NCBI RefSeq assembly: GCF_000189635.1
Contig: NW_002476246.1
Span: forward strand, 806,001 to 870,000
Source of the DNA: Tetrahymena thermophila SB210
Taxonomy: Eukaryota > Ciliophora > Oligohymenophorea > Hymenostomatida > Tetrahymenidae
Reading direction: 5' to 3'
Length of the DNA stretch: 64,000 nt
This document shows positions 48,301 through 61,809 of this stretch, one piece after another. A model generated the notes under the pieces. It was given only the letters and a program-made list of their open reading frames with translations, searched no databases and was not told the origin of the DNA. The position numbers were made by a program, and so were the translations under genes. Position 1 is the stretch's first letter, and each line of letters begins with the position of its first letter.

Positions 48301-48990
48301 AATATTAAAATAAAAATAACAAAAAAACGAAAAAACTAAAGAGTTTTATTGCTTTAAATTTATCACAACCTAAAACAAATAGATTATTTTTTACCGAATA
48401 TCAAGTGAAAAATTTGAGAGATTATTGCACTTTGCTAAACTAGAGCCTAACTCTGAAGCACCTTCAGCACCAATTTCATTAAAACTTTTTAAATATTGAA
48501 GAAAATATAATCAATTTATTAATTAATTAGTTAGTTAGAAGGAAATGATTAAGAAAAAATATGAAATAATTAGAAATTAATTAATAATCAAACCAAATGT
48601 TGAAAATTAAAAAATATTAAAATAAAAAAAGAAAGTTTAAATAAAAAGGATAAATAAATATGTCAATCAAATAAAAAACTAATAATTAAAATAATTTATA
48701 AAAGAGTTTTATTCTTTTAAACTTATAACAAACCAAATCTATTTAATTATTTTTTACCAAACTACAAGTATCAAATTTGAGAGGTTAGTGCACTTTTTTA
48801 AAGCAGAACCTAAGCTTAATGCAACAATTGGATTAATTTTACTGTGCCTTTTTCAATATTGAAGATAAAATATTTATTTAATTATTCGTTCTTTATGAAA
48901 AAAAAAAGATTAATAATAATATATTTAACTTACGGAAAATAAATATGGAGATCTGAGTGAGATTATAATGAAGAGTTTAAAAACTTTTTT
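42363..48990 (-). CDS. Leucine-rich-repeat protein built from single-repeat exons
   Basis: A minus-strand gene coding a long LRR protein of the ribonuclease-inhibitor-like type expanded in Tetrahymena. The central part is thirteen exons of exactly 90 nt (44716-44805 to 48758-48847), each one repeat with the core GLGSALAKCTNLxxLxL and often NxIGxxGAS before it. All share phase (one base in, two bases out). Towards the C-terminus are diverged repeats: about 43,845-43,935 (QFVHSKQFEAQSLKLLF), 43,688-43,760 (MAKVFQKYENLQTLKLDL), 43,510-43,600 (DLIQILQSCQNIDVLELDL), about 43,225-43,300, and 42988-43074 (MSQLCEGLKQCSTLTKLNL). The last exon, about 42,556-42,363, holds GLLVALRNCENLTQISF and ends in TGA. 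44,000-44,700 is unresolved. The N-terminal exon was not placed with confidence; one more repeat-like piece ends at a GTAAGT donor near 48,938. Function unknown; LRRs of this kind bind proteins. Confidence 0.75.
44716..48847 (-). repeat. Array of thirteen 90-nt LRR exons with related introns
   Basis: Exon units at 44716-44805, 45081-45170, 45425-45514, 45884-45973, 46206-46295, 46554-46643, 46763-46852, 47081-47170, 47462-47551, 47768-47857, 48097-48186, 48395-48484 and 48758-48847. Each is bounded on the minus strand by AAAAAG (or a close variant) and a GT donor, except the unit at 46206, which has GC. Introns of roughly 120-370 nt also resemble each other, with shared TTTAAATATT and AGAGTTTTATT words, so exon and intron were duplicated together. 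Units at 45884 and 46206 are nearly identical, marking a recent duplication. Confidence 0.9.
47226..47325. mobile_element. Putative 100-bp miniature inverted-repeat element in an LRR intron
   Basis: A 100-base block beginning GGGATCGAGTAT and ending ATACGATCGAACCC has imperfect terminal inverted repeats of about 12-14 bases and is flanked by TA on both sides. That is the target duplication of Tc1/mariner-type elements. It interrupts a stretch (TTAGTTATTTAGAAGG) that is continuous in sister introns of the array. It has no coding capacity. The composition differs from the surrounding intron. Confidence 0.55.
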
Positions 48991-49766
48991 TTTATAAAAA
49001 TTATTTAAATAATATTAATAAAAAAATAAATAATAACTTTTTCAAGAATTTTGAAATATTTTTTCTATTATATCATTTATTTTTTTTCAAAAATATTGAA
49101 TAGCAACTTTTGGAAATTTAATTATTAATAAATTTAATAAGAAATTTAAGTAATAATAAATGTAATAAGAAATTTGATTAATAATAAATGTAATAAGAAA
49201 TTTATTTAGTTTTATCTAGATTTTATTTGGATAAAAAGAACAAATATATTATTGGGGAAGGTGGTAATTAAAATTAGTGGAAAATGAATGATAGGTGGTA
49301 ATATATTGAATATTTCTGAGAAAATCTTAGAAATACATCAAAATAAATAATATACCCTCCTAATTTTTGAAATTTTAACTTCAAAAATTCAGAAATAAAG
49401 CTAAATTTACAGACAGGGTAATACGAATTTTATTAATAATTCAAATTAAAATAAATAATTGTTTAATTTTAAATCTATTATAAATTTTTTAAATAATTTA
49501 TTTATTTATTATTTTTTAAAGAGTATTTCAATTAAATTTTTAGTGAAATCGAAAACACTAGATTTTTCTTTCGCATATTGCTATAATATCATAAAAATAA
49601 AATTTATATTTAAAATAATACTCTAAATTATAAAAATTTCAACTTAGCTTAGCTTAGCTAAGATTAATTTATTTTTCTCTGAAATAATTAAAAAACTAAA
49701 TTTTGAAAATATTAATTTACAAAAAAATTAATTATTGTTATTTGTAAAATTAAATAAGATATTAAA
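48991..49766. other. Intergenic region between LRR gene and plus-strand gene
   Basis: Divergent spacing, so it should hold both promoters and possibly the missing first exon of the LRR gene. It contains a three-fold imperfect repeat of TAATAAGAAATTT near 49,130-49,205 and a TTAGC repeat near 49,645. No exon could be called. Confidence 0.5.
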
Positions 49767-52700
49767 ATGAATTTACCTTCTTGCTAAAGCGAATTTACAA
49801 GTAAAATATGAGATTATATACCTTATTATATATTTTATCTAATTTGTATAACTTTATAGGACAAAATACTGAGTCAAAAACAGATGATTATGATCGATTT
49901 AAAGAAAATAGCATCTAGTTTTAAATTTAGTAGTATCTAATAACCTCTCAAAAATTTTAGAGTCAAGATAAAAATAAATCTACTTTAACCTAAAAGAAGT
50001 AAAATATTCAATAAGAACATCTAGATTTTTCATGCTTTTAAGCTCTTTATTCTCAAGCTTGCTCGAAAAACTAACTTAAATTACCTAAATTCAAATTAGA
50101 TTTTGCTAAGAAAAGTTGCTTTGAAAATAAGATCTATGACAATTTTTACCAAAGTGAAGATGTGATGCAAGACTGTACTAAATGTAAAAAGCTGCTAAAT
50201 ATGAGATATATTCTAAAAGAGTTTTCATAATATTAGCTGTTTCGAGCAAATAAGATAGAAAAGTATATGTTCTTGAGAAGAAATCAAACTTAACTTTCAG
50301 ATCATGAGGTAAAAGACTAAAAAAAATCAGAGGAGACTGCATAGTAACCATAAAAAAGCTTATAAATTCAATAAGTAGTGTAAAATGTATAAGATAATAT
50401 TGAATATTAGCAAAATGGCTAGAATATTGCCAAGAAAGATATAAAAAAAATACTTTAAATGGATATAGAAGACTTCCAAAAGTAAAAAGATCTGAGTTAA
50501 TAGCAAAAAGCTACTCAAAATGAAAATAAAAACTTAAAGATAGATTTCAATTCTATGCTTTAAAGCTATAGTTAATAAAAACTAGATAAAGTAGAATAGC
50601 TAAATTAAATAAAAGATAAAAACTAAGATTTGAATTAAAACATTTAAAAATAGACTAAAAGCTAATAGATGGAAGTAGAATTTTGTTCCAAAGAAGAAAA
50701 TTTATTAAAAAAAATACCTTAAAAATAAAAATAAGAAATTAATTAAAATTAAAAAATATTTTAAAGCCTTGCTCTTTAGGTATATTTTAGCAGATTTTAC
50801 ACAAACTAAAATAATTTCACTGATTAAATGGAAATCGAAAGAGTTTCTAGCAAGTAAAAGAAAAAAAATACTAATATTTTTGAGGATTATAAAGAGCTAA
50901 TTATAAATTTACTGAAAAATACTTTCGAATAAAATTAAAAATAGTGTAATTCTAAGAAAGTTAAATTCGAATTAATATTTAGATAAAACAAAAAAGAAGA
51001 TAAATTGCAATTATTTGACTAACTCAAGGATTATCTATTGAAAAACTATTAAAGAAGGACAAATTCTCTTTTCAAAAGTGATTAAGGTAATATTGTAATA
51101 AATTATACATAAATGAATAAATAAATATACCTTACCTTTTAATAAACATCATTTCCTATTTATAAGACTTCATTAAATAACTCAAAAAATTTGAGTTTTC
51201 CATAAAAAAATTTCAAGTGTTAAAACAAAGAGTTTTAATAAATAAAATTTCACAGTTGGTGTTTTTTGGATTATAAATTATCTTATTCTATTTAACTTTA
51301 ACAAATTTAGCAAGGTATTGAAACAATCTTTATCCTAAAATTATGATTTAAAAAACTATTGTAAAAATAAATTTTAATTTAAAAAACTATTATAAAAATA
51401 AATTTTAATTTAAAAAAATAATTTTTTAATGAAAAGACTAAAATTTACAAACCGAATCAAATGACTATTAAGATTTAGATTTTTCAAGAAAGCAAAGCTA
51501 AAATAAATTACCTCTTCTATAAAGCAAGATGGATTTTTATCAAGGAAAAAGTAAAGATATAAATTTTGAATGGCTTGAAGACTAAAGATATTAGCTAACG
51601 CTCTAAAACAAAGATAAAAGCTAGTATACAAAGAAAAGAGATTTTGATTAATAAAACTCCATATGGTAATAATAGAATACTCCTTCTGTTTCTCAGTCCA
51701 AAAATTTAAAATAAAGAAGTATAGATGACTTCTTCAATAACACCTCTCGTGATAAAATTTCTTAAGATATATAAGGTAGCATTAAACAATATAATAATTC
51801 AATCATTTAAAAAGAAAAAAAGAAAGATGCTGAAAAATATTTATTCGATTAGAAAAATAAGAATTCCTAATAAGAAAATGTGAAAAATTTAAAAATAAAA
51901 AAAGATGAACAAAGTAAAGTTTTTGAAGATTCTATTAATTAGCAGTATATTTTAGAGTCTTTTCAAATAGATGAAACTACAACGAATAAAAAATAGCTTG
52001 AAAACTAAGATTTTTTTTATGATAGGCCAATCTATAAAGTAAGAGATTATATTATTGATGAAAATACTTTAATCCAAAAATAAAATGATTCAAGCATTAC
52101 TTTAAATTTAAAGTAGAATGTTTATGATTATCATGATTAAAATATTATCTAAGACAATTAAAATAATTCAGTGCAAAAAAGCCTTAATTATGATCAATAT
52201 TCAGAAGTTTCTTTTTCTAAACTAAGCCAATCTTCCAAAAAAAATTTATTTACAGATTTATAAGAACAACCTTAAAATCTAAAAAAGTAAAATAATATAT
52301 TTAATTTTGAAAAAATACTTTGCACAAATTAAAGAGAGCAACAAAGAAAATAGATATCTGAAACTAATGTTGACATATCTAAAATTTAAAATGAAAATAA
52401 TTAATCAAATGAAATTTAAAATGCTACTTCAAGTATTTATTCATAATTTATTTAATCTTAATTTTAGTAATAAAATCAAGTTGAAATACCTTCTAAAAAG
52501 CTCTATGAAGTAATATCTTAAAGATTTGAAAATAGAGAAAGTGACAATCGAAATTATTTAAATAATTTTGATAAATAAAAGTAGAATTACTTTGATGATT
52601 CATTAAATTAAGAGAAGGAAAATCCTAAAAGCATTCAACTAAAAAGTAAAATAAGCAAAAAAGCTCTAAAAATAAAGACATATTAATAAAAAAGCAGTAA

Positions 52701-52926
52701 CACCTTTAATACAAAAAATTTATCAGAACAAATAAAAAAAAGAATGCATATCTAATAAAAAAATAATTTCCATTTAAGATAAGATTAAACATAAGTATAA
52801 AATAGTATTGGTAAGTCTTAAAATACATCTGAAGTATAAAAAAGCGATCAGCAAGAAGGCAATTAATCTTTTTAATTAGTAAAATTTATAAATAGCTTCA
52901 AACAAAATAAATTTAATTAAAACTGA
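49767..52926 (+). CDS. Q/K/N-rich protein of unknown function (916 aa)
   Basis: Three exons: a 34-nt first exon 49767-49800, 49860-51086 and 51437-52926. Phases close to 916 residues with TGA at 52924-52926. I do not recognise it. Residues 1-130 are mixed in composition and contain several cysteines, including two CxxC-like pairs (MQDCTKCKKL, SCFENK), which could bind metal or simply be scattered. Residues 170-300 are predicted coiled coil (Gln/Lys/Glu heptad-like, MDIEDFQKQKDLSQQQ). A more ordered basic segment (ELIINLLKNTFE ... FDQLKDYLLKNY) precedes intron 2. The C-terminal exon is low-complexity with Ser/Asn/Gln tracts. TAA and TAG codons are very frequent. It has no membrane segment. Confidence 0.82.
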
Positions 52927-54427
52927 TGTAGATTAAATGAATTAATAATTAATTAATAATTAAAACATAAATGTAAATAAATTTATTTGATTTTCTTATC
53001 TAAAAATACTATTTTATATTCTTTTATATTTTTTACTGTTTGCTTACATTTTAAAAAACTTTTTTTTTAATCATCTGAAGAAAAATTAAAATAAATTTGA
53101 AAATTAATAAAAATAGTTTTTAAATTATTAATTGATATTTAATTTTATTAAATTCTATTTTGGTTTAAATATTTTTTTAAAAGAAACTTCGTCTCTTGAA
53201 ACTCTATTTTTGAGATTAATTATCAGATATTTAAATAAATAAAAATATGAGTAAATAAGGAGATGGATGAAGAAGAAAAAAAAAACTAAATAGAAAAAGA
53301 AATAAAAATACTTTGCATTTTTTTAATGTTTGTTATTTTTTAGATATAAAGGGATTTGATAATTATCTAATTTGTAAATTAGAGTTGCGAAATAGACTAA
53401 ATTATAAACTTAACTTTTTATTAATGTGTAAGCTAATTATTGATCAATCTAAATTACTAAAGTAACATTTTCCCTATAAACTTATATAAACAAAAATAAA
53501 ATAAAACTAATAACTAAATTTTTTAAGGAATGAAATTCGTCTATTTTGTGATTTAAAATACTATTACAAGTAATCAAGGAAATATTAAGTATTACTAAAA
53601 TATAAAATGTAAGTATTAGTTAACAATAGTAATATTTTAATTATGTTAGATTCCACATATCAATGGATCAATCGATCTGTGAAAGGATTTATATATTTGT
53701 TATTTATTTTAATTAGTGAGTATTAACTATATCATGCATTATAGATATTGATAATGAAACTAAATTAGAGAGAGGAATTAAGAAATAATAAGATAGAAAA
53801 TTAATTAATTAATTATTTATTTATTTATTTAATCTATTGATTAATTTGCAGAAAAATAAACAAAACAAAACAAAAAATAAATCAATAGATTAACCAATAA
53901 ATCTAACATTCATTTGTTCATCGATTCACTCTAAGTTGGATAATCAAAGAAAAATACAAAAAATATAAAGAAAAGAAAGAAAGATTGTAGTATAATATTT
54001 TTGTTGAAAGTAATTAAATTAATTAATTAATTAAAATATACAAATAATTCCCAAAGAGCCTATAACCTTCACATAGGTTTATAAAAGTAGCCAGAAATAT
54101 CAAGGAGGTTAAGGGAGAATCAAGGAAATAGAAAAATTAGCAGCTAGTTTCAATCTATCCCATATAGCGCGGACCATTTTCAATTTGATTTACAGTGGGA
54201 ATCAGAAAGTGTTTAGGACAAATCTGAATTGAAAAGTAGACAAAAAGTTATTTTTTGACAATCAATCCAATTAAATTAGAAGAAAGATTGAGTCTGATCT
54301 TGTCAATTTGATGGATAAACGATATTAATAAAACAGCAGCAACAGAGAAAATAGTTAAAATATAAATGGAGTGCAAAAAACATATACATATTAAGCGGAA
54401 GGAACACAATAGGCACCATAAAATAAC
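52927..54427. other. Intergenic region with simple repeats
   Basis: AT-rich spacer between two plus-strand genes. TTAA and TTTA simple repeats occur at about 53,797-53,832 and 54,013-54,033. The final 300 bases are less biased and probably the 5' leader of the following gene. No gene seen. Confidence 0.6.
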
Positions 54428-57400
54428 ATGCTGCAGCGTAGACCTCCTTTCATAAATGCAGCAGCAGGAGGTTAGTAACAATCTTTAGAAGAACTCAACG
54501 ACTTAATTCGAATTTAGAAAAAAAGATAAGAAAACTACCTGCAGTTAATAGAAGCGTTTCGTAAAAAAAACTCCTAAATGCAAGGATAAACGTAATTTAT
54601 AAGTAAAGATTAGTTAGTGCTCTTTAGCAACGTTAGGAGCTAAGAAATATAGAGAATACAAGAAGAGAATCCTCTTATTCGCAGATTTTTTGGAATGAAA
54701 GTTGATGATCCACGCTAAAAAATGTAATTCAGTTAGCATTAAAGAAATAATTTCAAAGGAAATTTTGTTAAAATTTTGTTTACTGGGTTTAAAATGGGCT
54801 TGAAAGATTCTGAATTTTGCGAAGAACGAAAATTTTTTATTATTTTAAGAGAGTAAAAGTTAAAAATAAAGTCATCTATAATTCATTCATTTTCAAGTAT
54901 CTCAAAAGTGTTAACTAACTATTATTAAATTAATTAGAACTACAGAAGAACAAATACCAAAATTTTCATCTAATTTTTTTAATTCAATTGGTATTTGATT
55001 TATTGGGTCTATCAATATAGAAATCAATGAATGGACCTATTTACAGCGTTAAAACTATACCACTCAAATTGCAAACAAAGGATTTGTTTTACTAATTATA
55101 AAAATACAAATTTAGCTTACTTCAAAAAAAATAATAAATAAAATATTGTTTTTTTTAAAATAATTGTTAGACCGATTTCAATTTATTTATTTATTTAAAT
55201 GCTACAAATCTATTTTTTATTTTTGGCTGCACAAAAGTCAAAAAAAATAATTTATAAATCAGCCCAGTAAATAGATAGCACTTTATAGAACAAGCAATTA
55301 CTTTCAATCAAAATAATCCATATTTATTTATTTTAAATAATATATTTTTATTTAAAGGTTTGTCACAAGATTCTGCATGAGAGTGTGCGAAATTTATGAG
55401 CAAGGAAATATGAAGCTGAAATCTTTGACTCTTTATGATAATGATAAGGAAAAACAAACAAAAAGCTTTTTAGAGAATTTACATAGACATTTATAGTTGG
55501 ATGTTTTAGAGTTGGAACCTATTTTGAATATTTTGATTAGGAATTTTATTAAAAATATTAATGAAGAGCTAGAAAGAGCCAAGTAAATGATGAGCAGCAC
55601 TTCTGCTGTCATGCTGATGAATGATGAAGAAGAGGAAGAGAGTAATACTGTTGCTGATTATCTAATACTTCCATTGCCAAATGATCCAGAAATGCACCCT
55701 GATTGTAAGAGTGTCTTAGAAGAAGAAGATATGAATGGGTTAGCTAATTAAGGAAATGGAATCACTAATTTGCTGTCGATGTAAAACACTCTTGGAGAAA
55801 ATAATGCTTAAAACCAAAAGAAAAAGATTATCAAGGAGCTTAAGTTTACTATGAAGCAGCAAAAGTAGTTCTTTAATTTTTATGAAAAGAAATTCTTTAA
55901 ATTATATGACATTCTTACACTTGACAAACCTTATACAAAATAGTAAATATCTTAGCTAAGAGTTGGTAATCTCGATAGGCATTTTTATGAGCTTTTGGCT
56001 AAAAACAATTAAATTTAAAGCTGTCTTAAAGACTACATTGAAATTTCTTCTTCTGCAGTTTCTGCTAGAAATGCAAGAAATAATATATCTACACAGTCCT
56101 CACCTGATATCTTGCAAAATCAGTATTTGTAGTCTCCTAAAAAGGTTTCAAAAACACATTAAAATTATATAAAAAAGCTTCTGAACACAAGCTTTTTCGG
56201 GTTTGAATAAAATTCTCAAGGAAATATAAAAAATAAAGTAAAAAGAAGCTCAAACCAATCAGAAAAAATTCTATAAAATTAGATTTCTAGCTTGGCTTAG
56301 ATTCCATATTCAGTTAACGTTTTACAAAGTCAAACTGAAATAGCTTAAAATTCATAAAATACATTAAATTAATTAAACAATCCTGCATAATCTTCTAATA
56401 CAAACATACAAATATCTACTTCAACAACTCCAAATATTGTAAATAACCAAAACGTTTGCAATTCTAACAATAGTTAGTCATATTTGCAGATTAAATTGTA
56501 CTCTGCAAATGGCTTACTACAACAACCCAATTTAGTTAATTAAAATCTTCTTATTCCTTTAAAATAAAATAAGGCAAACAATAATAGCATTAATTAATTG
56601 TTACTATCTGAATCAAATGAGATAAATGGACAATCTAATTAGCATATAAAAAGCTCGGAAGACTGCTCTCCAATCGATAGATAACAACATTTCTTAACAG
56701 ACATTAATTCTTAGCAAAGGCTTTTGGCTCCACCAATTTATCCTTAACAGCGAATGAGTAACTGTGAAAGTAGGAGTGCTAGTGAAAATACTAAAGTATC
56801 TAGCCAAGCTTTGAACTATGGCAAAAATTTTATAATTACTACAACTCAACAGCAACAATATATTTATACAAATTCTCAATTTAATCCTAATCGATATATC
56901 GGAGCTTCCGCTTAGTAAGCAGCTACTCAATGCTTAGGCTTCAATGCTAACTCTGGTATCACACTAGTTAACGGAAATAATGTAAATTCTATAACCAACA
57001 GGAAGATTCAACCTCGTTCAAGCCCTCTAAAAAATAAAAAAGTAATTGTGAAAGAAATAGAATAAAATTTTTAAAGAGAAAATATCCTACAAGGAATGCA
57101 AAAACCTGTTATTTAATATTCGAATATGCCAGCAGGAATAAATTTAAGCAATACTTTGAGCAATATGAGTATATTCAATATAAATAGTAATTTAAACAAT
57201 AGTAGCAATTAATAATAGTTGAACAATACTTTAAACAATATTGAAGCAAGATAGCTAAGTAATTAGTCACCAGATTAGAAAAAATTATATGATAAAACAG
57301 CGAATAATATTGGGAATATTTAGAAAAATAAGAATAACTCAATAGAAAATATAGAAAATACAATACAAAATGAGGGTAATAATAAAAATAGCTCAGCTTC

Positions 57401-60176
57401 TACTTAGATATAAACCTAGTAAAATGAAATTTATCCTAACTTAAATAATATCACCAAAGTGATATGTGAAAATGCTCTTGAAGATGATGAGACAACAACA
57501 ACTTCAAAAAACATAAATCAAGAAAATAATAAAATTAATTTATAAGTTTAAAGAAATAAATCATCTCCCAGCAGCAATATTGCTATTAAGAGGGGAACAG
57601 AAAATGAGAAATCCTCATTAGTTATTTAAAGCAGTAATGTAATGAGAGGAATCAGTAATAGTAAAGTTGTTGACGAAAAGGAATCGCCTTCCAGAAATAG
57701 AAAACTGGTTAGGAGATCAAGTTAGGATAAAAAAGCTTCTGTTTCTCCGTAAAAATAAATGTTGAGAAAGGGAGACAATTAAAGTAAAACTCTTGATAAT
57801 ACTTACAACTCTATTAATAGCTTATCAATGACAGTGGAAAATGCAAAGCTAAGTCAAGAAGCATAGAATTCCTCTTAAAATATAAACATTACAAATGATT
57901 TAAGCTAAGTAAATTATTTACAAACTCCTAAATAAGAAAATTTTCTTTGTTTAGAATTAAAAAATTCTGAGAATTTGGATGAAAATAATCCTAAAAAAGT
58001 AAATAACAGTGAGTAATTATTAAATAAAGATAAAATTTAAGATCAAGAAAAGCAAAATAAGTGTTTTGAGCAATAAAATGAATAAGAAATTATTAGAGTT
58101 TAAATAGAAAATTTGAGACAAAGTGAAGAAGCAAAAATTTCATAGAAGAATTCTGATTAGATTTTCTAGCAATAAGAAATAGAAGTAAAAGAAATTCAAA
58201 ACAATTTCAATGAGTAATTTAAAATGGATTACGTTTTAGAATAGCGCAAAGATGATAAATCTGAGTTGTAAAGTAATAATGAAAGTGATAGCTAAAATGG
58301 ATCATTACAAAACGAAATGATTCTTAAAGAAAATTAATCGTAGTAATAATCTTCTCAGTCTTCTACAAAGAATGCTTTAAATTAACAAAAAGAATCATCT
58401 AAAAACTAGAGAATAATTTACACAAACCCAAACGGAACATAGATTTTGAAGCTACAAAAAATTAAGAATGAAAATTCTTATTACAATCATTAAAACCACA
58501 AAAGAGTAAAGTCAAATCAGGACAGAATAAGGATTTCTAAATAAAAAAATATTGATTAAAAAAGAAATGATCATCATTAAAATTCATTATATTCTTAAAA
58601 ATAATACAATAGAGATGAAAGTGAAGACAATAGCCAATATGATTTTGATGATAAAGAATTTTTATTGAGCAAGTATCAGAATTCAACTCAAGTTAACTAA
58701 ATTACTTGCTAAGTGGATGCACATGGATCATCTTCTAGTGAATCATAAAAATAAAATTAAAATAAACCTGTTTTATAGACTACAAGCATCAACGGCAATT
58801 AATAGTCAAATGATTTTAATAACACTACAAACTTAACCAATTTTAGAGCCACTTCAAACACATTCGTCCCATCTTCATACAAAAGAAATGTAATTAACAG
58901 TAACGATGGAAATACTACAGCTGCCTATTCCTAATTTAGACAAAGCTTTCACTGTCAAGGTAGCAGCAGTGGCCATAACAACTCTAACAGCCACCAAAAT
59001 AAAAATAACAATAATAATATGTCTAATTTCAATAATGAGTACAATATTAACCCGAACCCAAATAGCTCATTTAATCGAAGCTATTACTCAAGAGCTAAAT
59101 CTTCCCATGAAAACAACAACAACAACAATCTAAATAACAGCAATAATAACACTTCTTCCTTATCTTAATATCAGGTACAAGATTAACTGTCTTAGCTTCC
59201 ATTTTAATTGAGCACTAAGCCAAAAATTCTGAGTAATTTTCCAAATTCTTACCCAATAACTGCTTTTTCTGCTTCTATAACTGGAAATGTAACTGCAGAA
59301 TCTACAAACAAAAACAAAAAAAAGGAGATATCAGCAAATATCTAAGCAGCTAAACCTTAGCAGAGCAATAACACAAGTTTCAATTAGCCAAATAACAAAA
59401 TTAACCCAGCTACTGAAAATAATCAAATTAGCACGTTTAGCAGCGTGCTTAACAGCTAATAAAATAACATCAGCAATTAAAATGCCAAGCAATAAGTTAA
59501 TTAAAGCTAAGACCGCAAAGAAATGCATTCTATGGGAAATTTAGATGAATTCGATCAAAATTATAAAATAAACTCTTTGAAGCTTCATTCTAAATTTTAC
59601 AAAACTCAATTTAAAGAAATAATGGAAAATTTTCATGGCACATAAAATAATGCGTATTAACAGTAAGAAGAAAACCCAATAGTTTAGCACAGTTATTAAT
59701 AAAATGCCTAAAATATATTTTAAAAGCAGTCTAACTAAAGCTCTGCCTAAAAGCAATTAGAAAAGGTATCTGTGCCTCTAAACCCAAATGGTTTTAACTC
59801 TTCAGTGTTTTAATTAAATGTGAATTAAAATAATTAATTTAATATCAATCAAAACAACCCATATAATGTGAACTAAAATAATCCATACTATGTGAATTAA
59901 AATAGTGGACCTAGCCAAAATAACAACAGTAATTAAAATACGATAAATGCTAATAATCAAAGCATTCATAGCAGTAGCCTAAATAAAAAAACTAATAATA
60001 ACGATACTAATGGTGGACCAATTATTCCTACTTAGTAAAGCAAAAGGAGCAATAATTTTATGAAGCAAGCAGCAGCAAAAAGAAAAGATATCAACTTCCC
60101 AAAGATCATCAACCCAAATCAAGTAAATTATCGTCCTTCAGGCGATCTCTAAAACATTCATAAAATATACGATTGA
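54428..60176 (+). CDS. Large Q/N-rich protein with helical N-terminal domain (1,704 aa)
   Basis: Two exons, 54428-54723 and 55358-60176; the second is 4.8 kb without an interruption. Phases give 1,704 residues. The first 330 residues look folded and helical: LEELNDLIRIQKKRQENYLQ, then NPLIRRFFGMKVDDPRQKM across the intron, FVTRFCMRVCEIYEQG, and LHRHLQLDVLELEPILNIL. An acidic patch NDEEEEE follows, then FFNFYEKKFFKLYDILTL. The rest is an extreme low-complexity tail dominated by Asn, Gln and Ser with runs such as HENNNNNNLNN, plus basic patches (NRKLVRRSSQDKKASVSP). The final block KRKDINFPKIINPNQVNYRP is less biased. I do not recognise the N-terminal domain. The tail has prion-like composition typical of condensate-forming regulators, but no function follows from that. 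The start ATG is followed by QRRPPF. Confidence 0.88.
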
Positions 60177-61008
60177 TTCTTCAATTCTGCCCGCCCCATC
60201 ATATTAAAATTAATAAATAAATAAAACAAATTAGTAATTAAGGGTTATGCTTATTTATTTTTTAGCAAATTGTTAATTAATTCTATTAATTAAAATCCAT
60301 CCATCCAAAGTAGGTTAAAAAGGTTTATTTATATCTTATTTAACCTCCCTCTTAAAAGTTACAATAAAAATTATTTAACAAAGCATTCAAGTCAAGCAAA
60401 TCAAAAAAAAAACAATTAAAAAATGATTCTGAAATAATAAATTTAAAATTTTGGAGAAAAAAGTAATAAAAAACTAATTTATTTATTTAAAAGAATATAT
60501 AAATTTTTACTTTCAATTGTAAATAAAGAAGAATTAATTAAATAAATAAGTAAATAAAATAACTAATATTAATAAATACTTAATTCTTTTATTATAGTAA
60601 CTAAGTTTATTTTCTATCTTTCTATTAGCATAATAAAAATTTTATTTCTTATTGCTACAAAACTTCTTTCTATTTATCATTTTATATCTAAAAAAATAAA
60701 AACTTCTCATTTATATTTTGAGCAGAGTTTTTTTATTTTCTAAATTTTAACTTTTTGAATTATTTTAATTGAGTTCAAATTTTTCTTAAAATAATAACTT
60801 AGATTTTAAATAACTTTAAACTTATTTTTTAAAATATTTTTGATTTCCTATTTTCAAATAATTTTGGCTTTGTTTGAGAAATCTTATTTATTAATTTGGC
60901 AGGTCTATTTAATACAAAACTATTTTTTTAATGTTTTTTCAAATTAAACATTTGAAAAATTTGTTTTTATTTTCAAAAAATGCTTTTTATTTTTGACAAT
61001 TTTTTTAC
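60177..61008. other. Intergenic region
   Basis: AT-rich 3' flank and spacer between two plus-strand genes; no exon or RNA gene seen. Confidence 0.6.
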
Positions 61009-61809
61009 ATGAAATAGAGAGATAAGACTCTTAAGATAATTGAGGATTTCTAAAAAACAAACGAAAAAAGTTTTTCTAATCTTACTTCTTAAAAATGCTC
61101 ATTTGACTCTAGAAATATTGCTCAGGTAATAAATGCTAAAGCTGCCTTTTCACAAAAAGAAATATAATGTGATGATAATATTCAAAGAAGTTAATTTTCA
61201 AAAGGTCTTTCTGACACTAAAGGAATTCCAGCTAATTTAATATATTCTTTAGAAAAAATCAACGATTTACAAAATAGTAATGTAAACGTAAGCTAAAATT
61301 TAAACAAGAATGCAAAAAATAGTGAGACGTGTAAGAGGAGAAGATCTGAATCAGCTGATAATAAATGTTCAAATCTTTAAAGTGTAGATGTATTCACAAG
61401 CTAAGCACAATCTGTTTAAATCTTTAAAGAAGGGTAGAATATAAATTTACTAAATAGCAAAACAGAAGTTAAAAGAAATAAGGAGCTCAAAAATGAATAA
61501 TATAAAAAAAGTAATACAAAATATTCATATGTCTCAGAGATAGAAGCACTTAAAGAATACGATGATATGAGATAACAAGTTCTAAAAACTATGAATACCT
61601 ATAAACTTTCTTAATAAGAAACAAATAATTCAAATTCACAATCGTCATATAGAATAAATTAAAATATTAAAACTAAGTATTTAAGATCTTCATTAGAAGA
61701 AAAAAAATATCATGAAATTACAGCTAAATTAGATAAATAAAATAGTTTACTTAATAAATAAAATGAACCACAATCTTCACTTAAAATCATCAATAATAAT
61801 TAATAATGA
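61009..61809 (+). CDS. Small Q/S/K-rich protein of unknown function (266 aa)
   Basis: Single open frame of 267 codons ending TGA right after two TAA (Gln) codons. I do not recognise it. It is hydrophilic, rich in Ser, Asn, Lys and Gln, with one basic cluster (CKRRRSE) that could be a nuclear localisation signal and a helical stretch near the C-terminus (SEIEALKEYDDMRQQVLK, SLEEKKYHEITAKLDKQ) that could form a short coiled coil. Asp and Glu content and codon use resemble the neighbouring genes, and the frame is free of TGA while the flanks are not. A possible donor (CAG/GTAATA near 61,125) exists, but reading through stays open, so I treat it as one exon. Confidence 0.68.
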
